Below, one piece after another: positions 21,960-32,313 of a stretch of 64,000 nt of DNA. The stretch's first letter is position 1. Each line of letters starts with the position of its first letter. Origin of the DNA: Panulirus ornatus (Eukaryota > Arthropoda > Malacostraca > Decapoda > Palinuridae); assembly GCF_036320965.1 (NCBI RefSeq), contig NC_092290.1, positions 101,920-165,919 on the forward strand. Direction: 5' to 3'. A program made the position numbers and the translations under genes. The notes under the pieces were generated by a model. The model ran no database searches, was not told where the DNA came from, and was given only the letters and a program-made list of their open reading frames with translations.

Positions 21960-22190
21960 TTGGCTTTGAGTAACTTAGGGGAGGTGTCATCAAGGTCTTA
22001 CAAAGTGAATATAAATGGGACAGAGTACACAAGAAACCGAAGACATATGAGAACAAATGAAAATACTCCCTCTAGTGAAAATGACATTATGAGTGAAATG
22101 AATAGTGCAGAGAAGGAATATGTACGACCACAGTCAGTGAAACCTGGGGGCCTGCAAATTCAAAACCAAGTTTCCTCTCAGTATGACTAA
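21960..22190 (+). mobile_element. Ty3/gypsy integrase C-terminal remnant, plus strand
   Basis: The open frame reads SRSYKVNINGTEYTRNRRHM and then an acidic tail with NDIMSEMNSAEKEY to a stop near 22190. The R-S-Y-x-V ... G-x-x-Y-x-R-N-R-R-H-x-R pattern is the usual C-terminus of Ty3/gypsy pol. No protease, RT or integrase core is found nearby, so this is a fragment. A hairpin with TG...CA ends begins 31 bp downstream, where a 3' LTR would be expected. Confidence 0.6.
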
Positions 22191-22220
22191 GCTAGACACG
22201 GCTTTTAGAACATCCAGTAC

Positions 22221-22341
22221 TGTGACTCCCCAAAGTTGTCTAGACATCCTTTTGGTGTAGCTCCACAGCTTTCCTTTGTATATTTGATAAAAGCGGTGGA
22301 GCTACACTTAAAGGATGTCTAGACAACTTTGGGGAGTCACA
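22221..22341. repeat. Hairpin with about 46-bp arms and TG...CA ends
   Basis: Left arm 22221-22266 (TGTGACTCCCCAAAGTTGTC...) and right arm 22296-22341 are near-perfect reverse complements around a 29-bp loop. The TGTGACTCC/GGAGTCACA termini resemble LTR edges, and it follows the Ty3/gypsy pol end directly, so it may derive from inverted LTR pieces. Confidence 0.85.
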
Positions 22342-22429
22342 TTCTCTGACCCTATTTACTTTGAGGGCCCAGTTATCTCGTTTGTTGGGTTTTACGGCCA
22401 TCGACCTATGAGGAAGGTCATTAGGCCTG

Positions 22430-24480
22430 CAACCCTATTTAATGTATGACTGATGTCATCATTCCTAAATACCTATCAAAAAAATGCGTGTGTGATTTTG
22501 ATATGATAAAGATAAATAATAATGAATATAAGTAATGGAAACAAAAGATTTGTGGGTATTGGGCCGACGTTGCGGCAAATACCACCCAGTCGGCACAGTA
22601 TCCACGGTTGCATTTTACCCAAGAATGCGAGATGTTAAATAATGTTGGGCTAAGAACGCTGCCTTGCGGCACCCCTTGGACAAATGTGTCCGAAGTGACA
22701 TCGAGTGCTGCAAGTTTCGCAGCAAAAGTTCTATTTTTTAAGATATCTTACAAATATGGGTAATCAAACAAAAAGCATAAAGTTTGCTTAAAATTCAATT
22801 TCATGTCATGTCGAAGGGTTTTTCTAAATCTAGATATACAGCAACCAAAAAACACACTTTACTAAATGACTAGGATAGAATATTCTAGGTGTATTAAATG
22901 ATCCAATGTGCCTCTTACGACGGAAAGCACACTGTTGATCATTTAATAAACCCTTCGATTCTAAAAAAAAAAAAAAAAAAAGTAGCCTTCTGTTAACCAT
23001 TCTCTCTACGACCTTACAAATGCAGCTCGTGAGCACAATAGGTCGAAACGAACTTATATTCGTAAGGCGCTCAGAACCTTTTGGGATGGGGATGACGTGC
23101 GCAAAGTGACATGAGTTTGGAAACGTTCGAGACGTCCAAATCTCATTGTACAATGTTAACTTAGTAAGGCTGGATCATCCCGTAAGTGATCCCGCTGGGT
23201 TCCGGGCTCGAACCTTTACAGGATATCAGGGCAAGAAGCAATTCTTTCATTGTGAATATTTGGTTATAATCAAAAGTATTTTCTGTGGCAAAGTCTGGTA
23301 TCTGCAGCTCGGCCTGTCGCTTGTGGTGTAGGAAGCGCGGGTCGTAATTGGCCGAGCTGCTTGTTTCTGAGAATCTCCTGGCGAGTGTGTTGGCAATGTT
23401 CACCGGGTCGTCGATAATTTGATCTTGCTGGAGGATTTGCGGTGGAAGTGGCGGCTTGTATCTTTTGATTTTGATTGTGGACCAGACCTGACTTACTGGT
23501 GTGTCCTTGTTCACGGTAGAGACAAAGCCGCGCCAGAAGTCTCGTTTGGCTTGTTAGATAGTTCTTGCCTGAGCCCTCGCACGTTTGTATGCAATAAAGT
23601 TATTATCTGAAGGCTCGTTGTCGACCATCCTGTATCTCCTATTGCGCTCACGCAGTGCATTTCCACCAAGGAACTATGCTTTGTGGAAATTGTAGAAACC
23701 TTAAGTATAGAGTTCTCAGCAGCCCTCAGTATGGTGGAGGTAACCTTGAGGACTTTTGTATCAGTGTCACCACCGGATATATCAAGGACGGCTTGCCTTG
23801 CAAATGACACCCAGTCTGCTTTCTTATAGTTAAATTTAGGCGGAGACGAGACGGGTTGGTAATAATGTCGCATGAATAAAAAAGACAGATCGGGAAATGG
23901 TCACTTCCTAGGGAGTCGTCATAAATACCCCATGTTAAGTATATCCGGCGATGACAAGGATGAATCAATTGCCGAGATATTGCCAGCTCGGTCATCTACA
24001 CGAGTTCCACTACCATCGTTTAGAAGAGCGAGGTTGGCGTTTATCATAAAATCAACCATTTGTTCTCCCCTGGCGTCTGCCCGGATGCTTCCCCATTGAT
24101 GATGAGCATTGAAGTCTCCTAAAACTACTTTACGGTGAGGCAACTGATTAACAAGCAAGTTTAACTCATTATCAAGTGCATTGGAACCGGAACAATATAT
24201 TGAACAAATGGCCAGGTATATGTTATTAAATTTCACTCTACATGCGATAGCGTCTAGAGTAGAATTTAAAGTCACTCCTGTGTGAGGTAAACTTTGTTGT
24301 ACATAGATAGCTACCCCACGATTCTCGTCTCTTCTATACGAGTGATAGCTATCTAAAACGTAACAGTCTTCGACTGTGCCGTTTAGAAGGGTCTCCAGCA
24401 AACATATCACGGCTGGCCTATACAGTGCAAACAACAGTTGTAGTTGTGCTTGCTTATGCCTAAGGCCTCTACAATTCCAC
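22430..24480 (-). pseudogene. Jockey-like LINE ORF2 (APE + RT), broken
   Basis: Starts NIIQWNCRGLRHKQAQLQLL (the usual QWNCRGL opening of the APE domain near 24475), then VICLLETLL, GVAIYVQQSLPHTG, VVLGDFNAHHQWGS (catalytic GDFNAH) and ISAIDSSLSSPDI. After frame changes the RT follows: LISCKGSSPEPSGITYGMI, HVIPIPKGS, ISSFRPIVLTSCICKVVERM, GLLNDQQCAFRRKRH, PQGSVLSPTLFNIS. Where the YxDD box is expected only YCADWVVF remains. A poly-A/T run of about 21 nt interrupts at 22963-22983. The 3' part and UTR are missing. Confidence 0.8.
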
Positions 24481-24503
24481 TGGATGATGTTGAACGTGTT
24501 AGT

Positions 24504-25674
24504 TTAAGAGTTATTTAACCGACCAGTTTTCTTAGCCCGTTTATGTCGGAACTTGGGCGAGTCCCCAGGAGAACATGATCGGTCCCTGGAAGTGGAGGTT
24601 CTGGCTTCCATCAATTCTATGTCCTCCAACGAAGTGGACCTGTGAATCACAGACCTCTTTGGTGGAGGTACTGGTACGATGACGTGCGACGTAGTTTTTT
24701 CGAGTTTAGTCAAGTTTAAGGATATGTTTTGTTCCCTTTCTTATCTTTATGGTGGGAATGTTGGTATAGGATTTTTTGTGGGCTTTGATTGGATAATTTG
24801 GTATAAAGTTAGGTGGAGCTGGGTTCTTGGCACTGGCGGTCGGTGTGTCACAAGGAGTGTGCGTCGAGATCGTTCGCGTAACCGGCTTACATTTCAGAGC
24901 CGACGCGTAGGATTCATTAGGTTTAGGAGTCTCATGAGACTCAACCTTCCTCCTAGCCTCGCCATATGAGATGTTTTGAGTCTTAATTTTGCACACTTTC
25001 TCAAACTAGAACCGAGTACAGGCCCGGTCCGAGCTTGGGTGGTTGCCATTACAATTAACTCAACATCCTGTTATTCGTACAATGCTCCGCAGTATGACCC
25101 TCCACAGCACACTTCCCGCATCTTGCAGAAAGATTGCAAGACTTTAAAGGGTGCCCAATTTCTGGCATTTAAAACAACGTAGGGGATTCGGAATATATAG
25201 ACGAACTTTACAACGCATGTAACCAACAGAGATACTATCCGGTACACGAGATTTTCCCAATGTTAGATTTATCAGGGGAGTTCTACGTCGTTCGCCATTG
25301 ATAAATTTAGTGATGAACCTGGCAGCGATAACGTCCTCGTTTGCCAGTTCCTTCATAATGTCGTCCTCTGACATATCCATGACATCAGTGCAGTAGATGA
25401 CTCCCCTGCATGAATTCATGGAAACGGGTATAGAGACCACAACATCATGAGTATGGAACTTGGTCAACTTTAGCAGTTCCACCACCTGATTCGTTGATTT
25501 TACTTTAACCAATAAGTCACCACTAGCCAGTTTCCTTACCGTTTCAACAGGCCCAGACCATACATCAATGACCTTCCTGATTAGGAAGAGATTGAGGGAG
25601 GCGAGGGTCGTTGCTTCGGTCGCATGGGCCAAAGCAAAATCAGCATTTTTACTTTTGATAGAAGGTCCGTCCAC
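24504..25674 (-). pseudogene. Jockey-like LINE ORF1 (gag-like), broken
   Basis: From about 25674 the frame reads GPSIKSKNADFALAHAT, then RRM-like/PRE_C2HC-type sequence SCRGVIYCTDVMDMSEDDIM, LINLTLGKSRVPDSISVGY and CKVRLYIPNPLRCFKCQKLG. A one-base shift near 25160 separates this from GHPLKSCNLSARCGKCAVEG and HTAEHC. Together they make two CX2CX4HX4C knuckles (CFKCQKLGHPLKSC and CGKCAVEGHTAEHC), which bind nucleic acid in this family. Further on come MCKIKTQNISYGEARRKVES and a Ser/Arg-rich tail (TSTSRDRSCSPGDSPK), with a stop near 24504. At least two frameshifts make it non-functional. Confidence 0.8.
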
Positions 25675-25739
25675 TACCCCCTAGGGGGGCAGTGGACGGC
25701 TTACCTGGGTCCATCCTGTAGGGGCATAACCCCAAAGTC

Positions 25740-26320
25740 TGGGGTGACAAACCACCCCAGACATCGGAAAAAAAAAACTAGATACCCCCCCCCAAAAAAA
25801 AATCAGGCAATTGTTCTATGCAGAAAAAATTTTCGGAGCGAAGCCGGTTGCACAAAGGCCACGGGGAGCTCTGCGGACACCTGTCAGTGAAATATCAATT
25901 TGGCACAAAACCTTATAAAGATATTGATGAACAATAGCTTTAGAAGAAATACCTTCAAAACAAAGCTAGGGTAGCGACAACGCAGGGAGGAATGGCTACA
26001 ACCTAACTGTGAAAGACGACTGCAGTTCTGAACACGTCGGTAGCTGGTGCACGATTGACTCAACCAACAACTCCCAGTTGTCTCTGTGCCGTGTTAACTG
26101 TTTTATTGTTTGATGTCTCCAGTTTATAGAACAAAATAGCATCGGTAAGTACACTCCTTTACCTAACGTACAAATTACCATAAATGTAATTTCCAGTAAC
26201 AAATAATAACATGCCAAATCTATATGAATTATATACTATTCTGTAAACATTGTTATAGCAATGGTTCATGGAACTGAGAGGTATACTAAACCATGAGGAA
26301 CAATAAGAACTACAATAAAA
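25740..26320. other. No gene recognised; possible LINE 5'UTR and unique DNA
   Basis: 25740-25880 has an A-run, a C-run and GC-rich sequence (GGAGCGAAGCCGGTTGCACA) that could be the 5'UTR of the minus Jockey-like LINE. 25900-26320 is AT-rich without coding signal. Confidence 0.4.
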
Positions 26321-26322
26321 AT

Positions 26323-27962
26323 GTGGTTTCAGAAGTGGTAGAGGATGTGTGGATCAGGTGTTTGCTATGAAGAATGTATGTGAGAAATACTTAGAAAAGC
26401 AAATGGATTTGTATGTAGCATTTATGGATCTGGAGAAGGCATATGATAGAGTAGAGATACTCTGTGGAAGGTATTAAGAATATATGGTGTGGGAGGCAAG
26501 TTGTTAGAAGCAGTGAAAAGTTTTCATCGAGGATGTAAGGCATGTGTGCGTGTAGGAAGAGAGGAAAGAGATTGGTTCTCAGTGAATGTAGGTTTGCGGC
26601 AGGGGTGTGTGATGTCTCCATGGTTGTTTGATTTGTTTATGGATGGGGTTCTTAGGGAGGTGAATACAAGAGTTTTGGAAAGAGGGGCAAATATGCAGTC
26701 TGTTGTGGATGAGAGAGCTTGAGAAGTGAGTCAGTTGTTGTTCGCTGATGATACAGCGCTGGTGGCTGATTCGTGTGAGAAACTGCAGAAGCTGTTGACT
26801 GAGTTTGGTAGAGTATGTGAAAGAAGAAAGTTGAGAGTAAATGTGAATAAGAGCAAGGTAATTAGGTACAGTAGGGGTGAGGGACAAGTCAATTGGGAGG
26901 TAAGTTTGAATGGAGAAAAACTGGAGAAAGTGAGGTGTGTTAGATATCTCGGAGTGGATTTGGCAGCGGATGAAACCATGGAAGCGGAAGTGAATCATAG
27001 GGTGGGGGAGGGGGCGAAAGTTCTGGGAGCGTTGAAGAATGTGTGGAAGTCGAGAACATTATCTCGGAAAGCAAAAATGGGTATGTTTGAAGGAATAGTG
27101 GTTCCAACAATGTTATATGGTTGCGAGGCGAGGGCTTTAGATAGAGTTGTGCGGAGGAGGGTGGACGTGCTGGAAATGAGATGTTTGAGGACAATATGTG
27201 GTGTGAGGTGGTTTGATCGAGTAAGTAATAATAGGGTAAGAGAGATGTGTGGTAATAAAAAGAGTGTGGTTGAGAGAGCAGAAGAAGGTGTTTTGAAATA
27301 TTGGTCACATGGAGAGAATGAGTGAGGAAAGATCGACAAAGAGGATATATGTGTCAGAAGTGGAGGGAACGAGGAGAAGTGGGAGACCAAATTCGAGGTG
27401 GAAAGATGGAGTGAAAAAGATTTTGAGTGATCTGGGCCTGAACATGCAGGAGGGTGAAAGCTGTGCAAGGAATAGAGTGAATTGGAATGATGTGGTATAC
27501 CGGGGTCGACTTGCTGTTAATGGATTGAACCAGGGCATGTGAAGCGTCTGGGGTAAACCATGGAAAGTTCTGTGGGGCCTAGATGTGGAAAGGGAGCTGT
27601 GGTTTCGGTGCATTATTAATGATAGCTAGGGACTGAGTGTGAACGAATGTGGCCTTTGTTGTCTTTTCCCACCGCTACCTCGCGCACATGAGGGGGGAGG
27701 GGGTTATTATTTCATGTGTGGCGGGATGGCGATGGGAATGAATAAAGGCAGACAGTATGAATTATGCACATGTGTATATATGTCTGTGTGTGTATATATA
27801 TGTATACGTTGAGATGTATAGGTATGTATATTTGCGTGTGTGGACGTTCATGTATATGCATGTGTATGTGGGTGGGTTGGGTCATTCTTTCACCTGTTTC
27901 CTTGCGCTACCTCGCTAACGCGGGAGACAGCGACAAAGCAAAATAAATAAATAAATAAATAA
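26323..27962 (+). mobile_element. RTE-like LINE, 5'-truncated, long 3'UTR form
   Basis: Begins inside the RT (GGTTTCAGAAGTGGTAGAGG, protein GFRSGRG) and runs to the C-terminal end. Fragments include motif A AFMDLEKAYDRV (26421-), GLRQGCVMSPWLFDLFMDGV, LLFADDTALVADSC and the tail GRPNSRWKDGVKKIL. Breaks: a frameshift near 26450 (deletion in RVDRDA), a TGA at 26720 (Trp to stop) and a frameshift near 27300. The 3'UTR (27543-27962) is the long form with GGGAGCTGTGGTTTCGGTGC and ends GGGAGACAGCGACAAAGC followed by an (AAAT)n tail. Confidence 0.9.
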
Positions 27963-28041
27963 TGTTTTATTGGAATATACATCTTGGTTGAGGAAGATGG
28001 TGGAGTTGGCCCAGGTAAAGTGATACAGAAAGTGTAGGATC

Positions 28042-28326
28042 GTGATAAAAAAAAAAAAAAAAGGAGAGCAGGAGGACTGCCACTTACAGTTGGTGGTGAT
28101 TACAAGCGTACCATCAGTTTCTATCATGGCAGGAGACGTTAAGGCGCTTGTTAGTGAACTTGTGTTTCTACAAACCAAGTTGAAGAGCTTGACTCTTTCC
28201 TTCGTTGATGGCCGGGTATATACGAGGCAGGGAAATCGGGTCTGGGAGAAGCTATCCGCAAAGGGAATAGAAGACGTCGCCAATCAGTACAACTTTGCGG
28301 TGGCTTCTTATGGTTACAGGCTCTGA
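28042..28326 (+). CDS. Unrecognised short ORF, possibly an exon or TE fragment
   Basis: An open frame of about 94 codons; after a poly-A run it reads GEQEDCHLQLVVITSV, MAGDVKALVSELVFLQTKLK, VDGRVYTRQGNRVWEKLSAK, GIEDVANQYNFAVASYGYRL, stop. CCACTTACAG at about 28079-28088 could be an acceptor. The amphipathic L/K/E-rich segment resembles a short coiled coil. I do not recognise the family. It lies 0.8 kb upstream of SNX14 exon 1, on the same strand. It could equally be a retroelement piece or chance. Confidence 0.25.
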   Translation: MIKKKKKGEQEDCHLQLVVITSVPSVSIMAGDVKALVSELVFLQTKLKSLTLSFVDGRVYTRQGNRVWEKLSAKGIEDVANQYNFAVASYGYRL

Positions 28327-28405
28327 CCTCACTCTATGCTGTTAGACATATAACTTGTAGAAGATGGGCCACAAAGCTCTTTTTTATTGGAGTTAGCATC
28401 AGGCG

Positions 28406-28423
28406 AGGTCACAGCTGTGACCT
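28406..28423. promoter_or_regulatory. Perfect 18-bp palindrome AGGTCACAGCTGTGACCT
   Basis: Two AGGTCA nuclear-receptor-type half-sites inverted around CAGCTG (itself an E-box), about 735 bp upstream of the SNX14 start codon. A regulatory role is inference from motif and position. Confidence 0.3.
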
Positions 28424-28499
28424 GTCACTACGTACGGTCGACGTCAACAAGGTATAACACCCTTTAGGACAATACTAAGGAAACCCCAGTGTCGCTACA

Positions 28500-28735
28500 A
28501 GCATTATCATCACCACTGTTATCACCACCTTTACCGCCATCACATCTACCACCATTTCTAACACCATTGTGATCATCTATACAACCTGAATCACCTCTAA
28601 CACCACCGTCGCCTTCATTATCACCATTACTACCTATATAACCTGAACCACCTCTGCCGCCACCATCACAAAGTCTACCACCATTTCTGCCACATTCCTC
28701 ATCACCACTTCTACTGCCTCCACCACCATTAGTTT
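28500..28735. repeat. Imperfect ACC/ATC trinucleotide-rich tract
   Basis: Scattered CACCATT, TCACCACC and TCTACCACC blocks, related in composition to the 20.3-21.4 kb array but degenerate. 28740-29156 is AT-rich and presumably the SNX14 promoter and 5'UTR; I see no clear core promoter. Confidence 0.6.
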
Positions 28736-29156
28736 TAAAATTCTTTAGTTTTATACGATAAAAAAAATCATACTGGTGGATTCGTTATTATATTTAGTCT
28801 GACTGTAGGTTAATTCTTTTAGGCTGATATTGTTTCTTTGCACAAACCAACGATAGATATAAAAAAGGACAAATTCAACACCAGAAAACCAAAATTTACC
28901 CACGATAGCTTAACAGACTGTAATCTAAGTGGAATGAGTTCATTGATCATGGATCCGTGATAAGATTTTCGTAATTTTATATAATAATGTTATCAAAAAT
29001 CAGTGCACAACAAACTAAGTAACTGTTTAAAGATGTTACTTAACTGTCCTATATTTTTTACGTTTTGATATTTGCACAGATTATCCAGTGGGCGTCAGGA
29101 GCTTGCTATAGTAAGCGACCTACGTCGTCTTCCTCAATTGTAAATAATGTTTGATA

Positions 29157-29263
29157 ATGGAGGTCGAAAACGTCAAATTCTCTGGCCTTTTAAGGGACAG
29201 ATACGTGATGATCCTATCTACAATAGTGCTTTTCACTAGTATCGTAATTTCAGCTCTTATTAG
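29157..29263 (+). CDS. SNX14: Sorting nexin 14, exon 1 (start codon, TM1)
   Basis: ATG at 29157, 35 codons plus two bases (AG), donor ATTAG/GTAAGA. Reads MEVENVKFSGLLRDRYVMIL then STIVLFTSIVISALI, a short cytosolic head and the first hydrophobic segment (about residues 17-35). SNX14 is an endoplasmic-reticulum-anchored PXA-RGS-PX-nexin protein linked to lipid droplet and fatty-acid handling; the N-terminus holds the membrane anchor. Assignment rests on phase: AG plus T from exon 2 gives Ser, and exons 1-5 join without a break into a protein matching the SNX14 N-terminus. An in-frame stop (TAA) occurs a few codons upstream, supporting this start. By itself the exon is too short for homology. 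Confidence 0.75.
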
Positions 29264-29269
29264 GTAAGA

Positions 29270-29827
29270 ACGATAAATCACTTCTACTATAGACGGTATT
29301 TATGGGTTCGAAATATGCGTTGGTTAATTTCATAGGCATCCGTCCATCATTCTCACTTGGTTTGTGGTACGATATGATTGCTTTATAGCAATGGGACACC
29401 TAGGTAGATATGAGACGAAGAATACTACGGAAGTACCATATATAAAAGGCAACACTAAATTAGATGCATGAGAATGTATCCATAGAAATAACCAAGGGAA
29501 AAGTTTAAGGACACCAACTTTGCAATGGTATTACACATTAAAGTGGGACCAAGGAAGCATTATTTCGGAACGAAAAAATCCAGAAATGTGCCGAAATATA
29601 TCGAAATAACGTATTTTCAGATCACCCATATCACTTTTTTTCATATGAGCCGGTTGAACAAATTTTGATGTCAAGAAAGATATGTAGCCATTCAAAAAAG
29701 TAAAAATCATGTCCTGAAGCTCTTACCAGACTTGTCTCCCTCAAAAACAATTGTAGGATATCCACCAAAAAGTTAAGTGATAAACCATTTTTCGCTTGAC
29801 ATTTGAAGGAATATCTTATAAGAATAT
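29270..29827. other. SNX14 intron 1, no feature recognised
   Basis: AT-rich sequence without coding signal or clear repeat. Confidence 0.5.
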
Positions 29828-30030
29828 GAAGAGCAAGAAACAAGCGACTGTACCAGGGCATGTGAAGTGGCTGAAGGAAACCATGGAAGGGTCTGTGGGG
29901 CCTGGTTGTGGATAGGAAGCTGTGGTTTCGGTGCACTGCACAAGAAAGTAAGAGAATGGATGAGTGAATGTGGCATTCTTCATGTGTTCCTAGTGCTACC
30001 TTCCTGATACGGGAAGCAAGGGATAGATAT
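29828..30030 (+). mobile_element. Diverged RTE-like LINE 3'UTR fragment
   Basis: Contains CCAGGGCATGTGAAGTGGCT, ACCATGGAAGGGTCTGTGGG and AGCTGTGGTTTCGGTGCACT, as in the LINE 3'UTR, but with a shortened and diverged tail (CTACCTTCCTGATACGGGAA). Confidence 0.7.
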
Positions 30031-30040
30031 GAAAGAAACC

Positions 30041-30042
<2 letters not shown>

Positions 30043-30107
<65 letters not shown>
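30043..30107. repeat. (TA)n microsatellite
   Basis: About 32 TA dinucleotides adjoining the LINE 3'UTR fragment. Confidence 0.95.
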
Positions 30108-30110
<3 letters not shown>

Positions 30111-30261
30111 ATGAGTCCACAGGGAAAATGAAACGCAATAAGTTCCCAAGTGCACTTTCATGTAATAATCACACCATCAGGGGAGACATGAGAGAAATAT
30201 AAGTCAGTTGATATACATCAAAGAGACGAAGCTAGGACGCCATTTGGTAAACGTGATTATT

Positions 30262-30660
30262 CAAAATCACATGTGAAACCTCTGGGGTAAACCATGGAAA
30301 GTTTTATGGGGCCTGGATGTGGAAAGGGAGCTGTGGTTTCAGTGCATTACACATGATAGCCACATGATAGCTAGAGATTGAGTGTAAATGAATGTGGCTT
30401 TTTTTTTGTCTTTTCCTAGCGCTACCTCGCATGCGCATGCAGGGGGTTGCTATTTCATGTGTGACAGGGTGGCGACGGGAATGGATGAAGGCTGCAAGTA
30501 TGAATATGTACATTTGTATATATGTATATGTCTGTGTATGTGTATGTTGATATGTGGGTGGGTTTGGCCCATTCTTGCGTCTGTTTCCTTGCACTACCTC
30601 GCTAACGCGAGAGACAGCGGTTAAGTATAATAATGAATATATAATATATATATCTTCGTC
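30262..30660 (+). mobile_element. RTE-like LINE 3'UTR fragment, long form
   Basis: Starts GTGAAACCTCTGGGGTAAAC and continues through GGGCCTGGATGTGGAAAGGG and the TG/TA-rich block to TTGCACTACCTCGCTAACGC with an AT-rich tail. A second tail-like piece (CTTTCCTTGCACTACCTCGG) follows at 30655-30690. Confidence 0.8.
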
Positions 30661-30814
30661 TCTTTCCTTGCACTACCTCGGTAATATGGGAGTCAGTGGT
30701 TAAGTATAATAGATAAATATAAAATAAATCAGTATATGCACATATACATGCATACACTTATGCATGCACATATATATGCATATACATATATACTCATGTA
30801 CATTTACTTGCTTG

Positions 30815-31175
30815 CCTTCATCCATTCCTAGTGCTACCCTGCCCCACAGGAAACAGCATCACTGCCCCCTGCTTCAGTGAGGTAGCACCAGGAAGTCAGA
30901 CAAAAAAAAGGCCACTTTCATGCACTGTCTCTGGTTATCATATGTAAAGCACCGAAACTACAGCTCCCTATCCACATCCAGGCCCGACAGACCTTTCCAT
31001 GATTTGACAGCACATCATCCCCAGTATACTGCATCATTCCAATTCACTCTCTTCCTTGAATGCCTTTCACCCTCCTGCATGTTTAGACCCCAGTCACTCA
31101 AAATCTTTTTCACTCCATCCTTCCACCACCAGTTTGGTCTTCCACTTCTTGTTCCCTCCACCTCTGACACATATA
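30815..31175 (-). mobile_element. RTE-like LINE 3' end, minus strand
   Basis: Minus orientation: 3'UTR at 30815-30980, then the C-terminal codons (complement of CCTCCTGCATGTTTAGACCC and TTTTTCACTCCATCCTTCCA), ending near the GRP-W motif at about 31175. Diverged from the other copies. Confidence 0.75.
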
Positions 31176-31374
31176 TATGTATTCAACCTCAGTACATACA
31201 TATAGAGACATACCTAAAAAAAGAAAAGTAAAATTTCCAAACAAGAGAAATAATGATAGATGTCACCCCAATGTTCCTGGCTTGCTATTATTATTTATGT
31301 CACTCATTTAGTAATGATGACATATAGTCAGTACATTATATATTGTTTAAATTACATAATCAGTTGACTATGCT

Positions 31375-31540
31375 TCTCCAGAACAGCCTACATCTGTGGA
31401 AACTGGGGAAAAAGCCCTAGATGTGATTCAAAACAATGCCATTAGGATAGTCTTAAGGGCACCAGGTGAACAAATTGATTTAAAGAAGAAACTGGAGTTG
31501 AGAAATGAAGGAATATGGTCAAAAGAGGAATGTAATTTTG
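31375..31540 (+). mobile_element. Jockey-type LINE RT C-terminal fragment
   Basis: The open frame reads ETGEKALDVIQNNAIRIVLR and APGEQIDLKKKLEL. The L-D-x-I-Q-N-x-A-I-R-x-x-L-x-A-P pattern is typical of the region after the RT in Jockey-type LINEs. Short isolated remnant. Confidence 0.55.
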
Positions 31541-31935
31541 TATCAAGATGTAAAATTCTTAGAGATAAGAGGTATAATGATGCTGTGTTTGAAGGATTAC
31601 TTTATTTTTTTGTGTTTATGATGCCACTTCACTAATGCAGGAAGTGGGGAACAAATATGAAAGTAAACTTGTTAGAGAAAAGAGTTATAATGATGCTGTG
31701 TATGAGAGATTACTGTAATTTCTTCATCCATTCCTGATGCTACCTCGCTAGTGCAGGAAGTGGGGAACAAGTGTGAAGTTAAAATTCTTAGAGATAAGTG
31801 GTATAATGATGCTGTGCCAAGGATTATAGTGATTTCTTTGTCTGTTCCTGACACTACATCACTAATGCAGGAAGTGTGGGACAATTATGAAAGTAAAGGT
31901 CTTAGAGGTAAGAGGTATAATGATGCTGTGTGAGA
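31540..31935. repeat. Tandem repeat, about 105-130 bp, four diverged copies
   Basis: Each copy has AAAATTCTTAGAGATAAG, AGGTATAATGATGCTGTG and ACT(A)ATGCAGGAAGTGGGG. The first copy is fused to the LINE fragment at its left, so it may have expanded from it. Confidence 0.75.
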
Positions 31936-32156
31936 AGGAGCCTGAAATGGACAAATCCAAGGGAAAGTGGATTAGGTAGTTGATTCCTCATGAGGGAATG
32001 TGGTGTTAATGACAAAATAATCAGAAATATTGATTTTGATGATGAAAGTACTGTCACTGATGTAAACTTTGATTATATCTGATTTAGATTATATAGATAA
32101 GATGATGAAGGTCACATTGATTTTAGAAATGCACTCATATCTTTGTTTCCTTACAG

Positions 32157-32225
32157 TTTGTTGGTAGGACCTCTGCTGATTGTTTCCCTCCTTACTGGAC
32201 TTGTCCTACCTTTCATAATATTTCG
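32157..32225 (+). CDS. SNX14: Sorting nexin 14, exon 2 (TM2)
   Basis: Acceptor TTTCCTTACAG, 69 nt, donor TTTCG/GTGAGT. One base completes Ser from exon 1, 22 codons follow, and two bases (CG) are completed to Arg by exon 3. Reads LLVGPLLIVSLLTGLVLPFI IF, a strongly hydrophobic helix. With exon 1 it makes the two-segment membrane hairpin expected at the SNX14 N-terminus. A LINE fragment begins only about 90 bp after the donor. Confidence 0.8.
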
Positions 32226-32313
32226 GTGAGTCAGGTTTTTTTTTAGTATTATTTAGAATATGGGTTAAAGACTGATTTCTCCCCATGAATGAGTTCTCTT
32301 GAATTAAGAAATT

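Larger units (their letters stand above)
22430..25720 (-). mobile_element. Jockey-like LINE, decayed, two ORFs
   Basis: Minus-strand LINE with ORF1 (gag-like, CCHC zinc knuckles) followed by ORF2 (APE endonuclease then RT), in the order typical of the Jockey group. Every ORF is broken by stops and frameshifts and the 3' end stops inside the RT just after motif C. It is distinct from the RTE-like LINEs elsewhere in the window. It sits in the gap between the two host genes. Confidence 0.85.
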
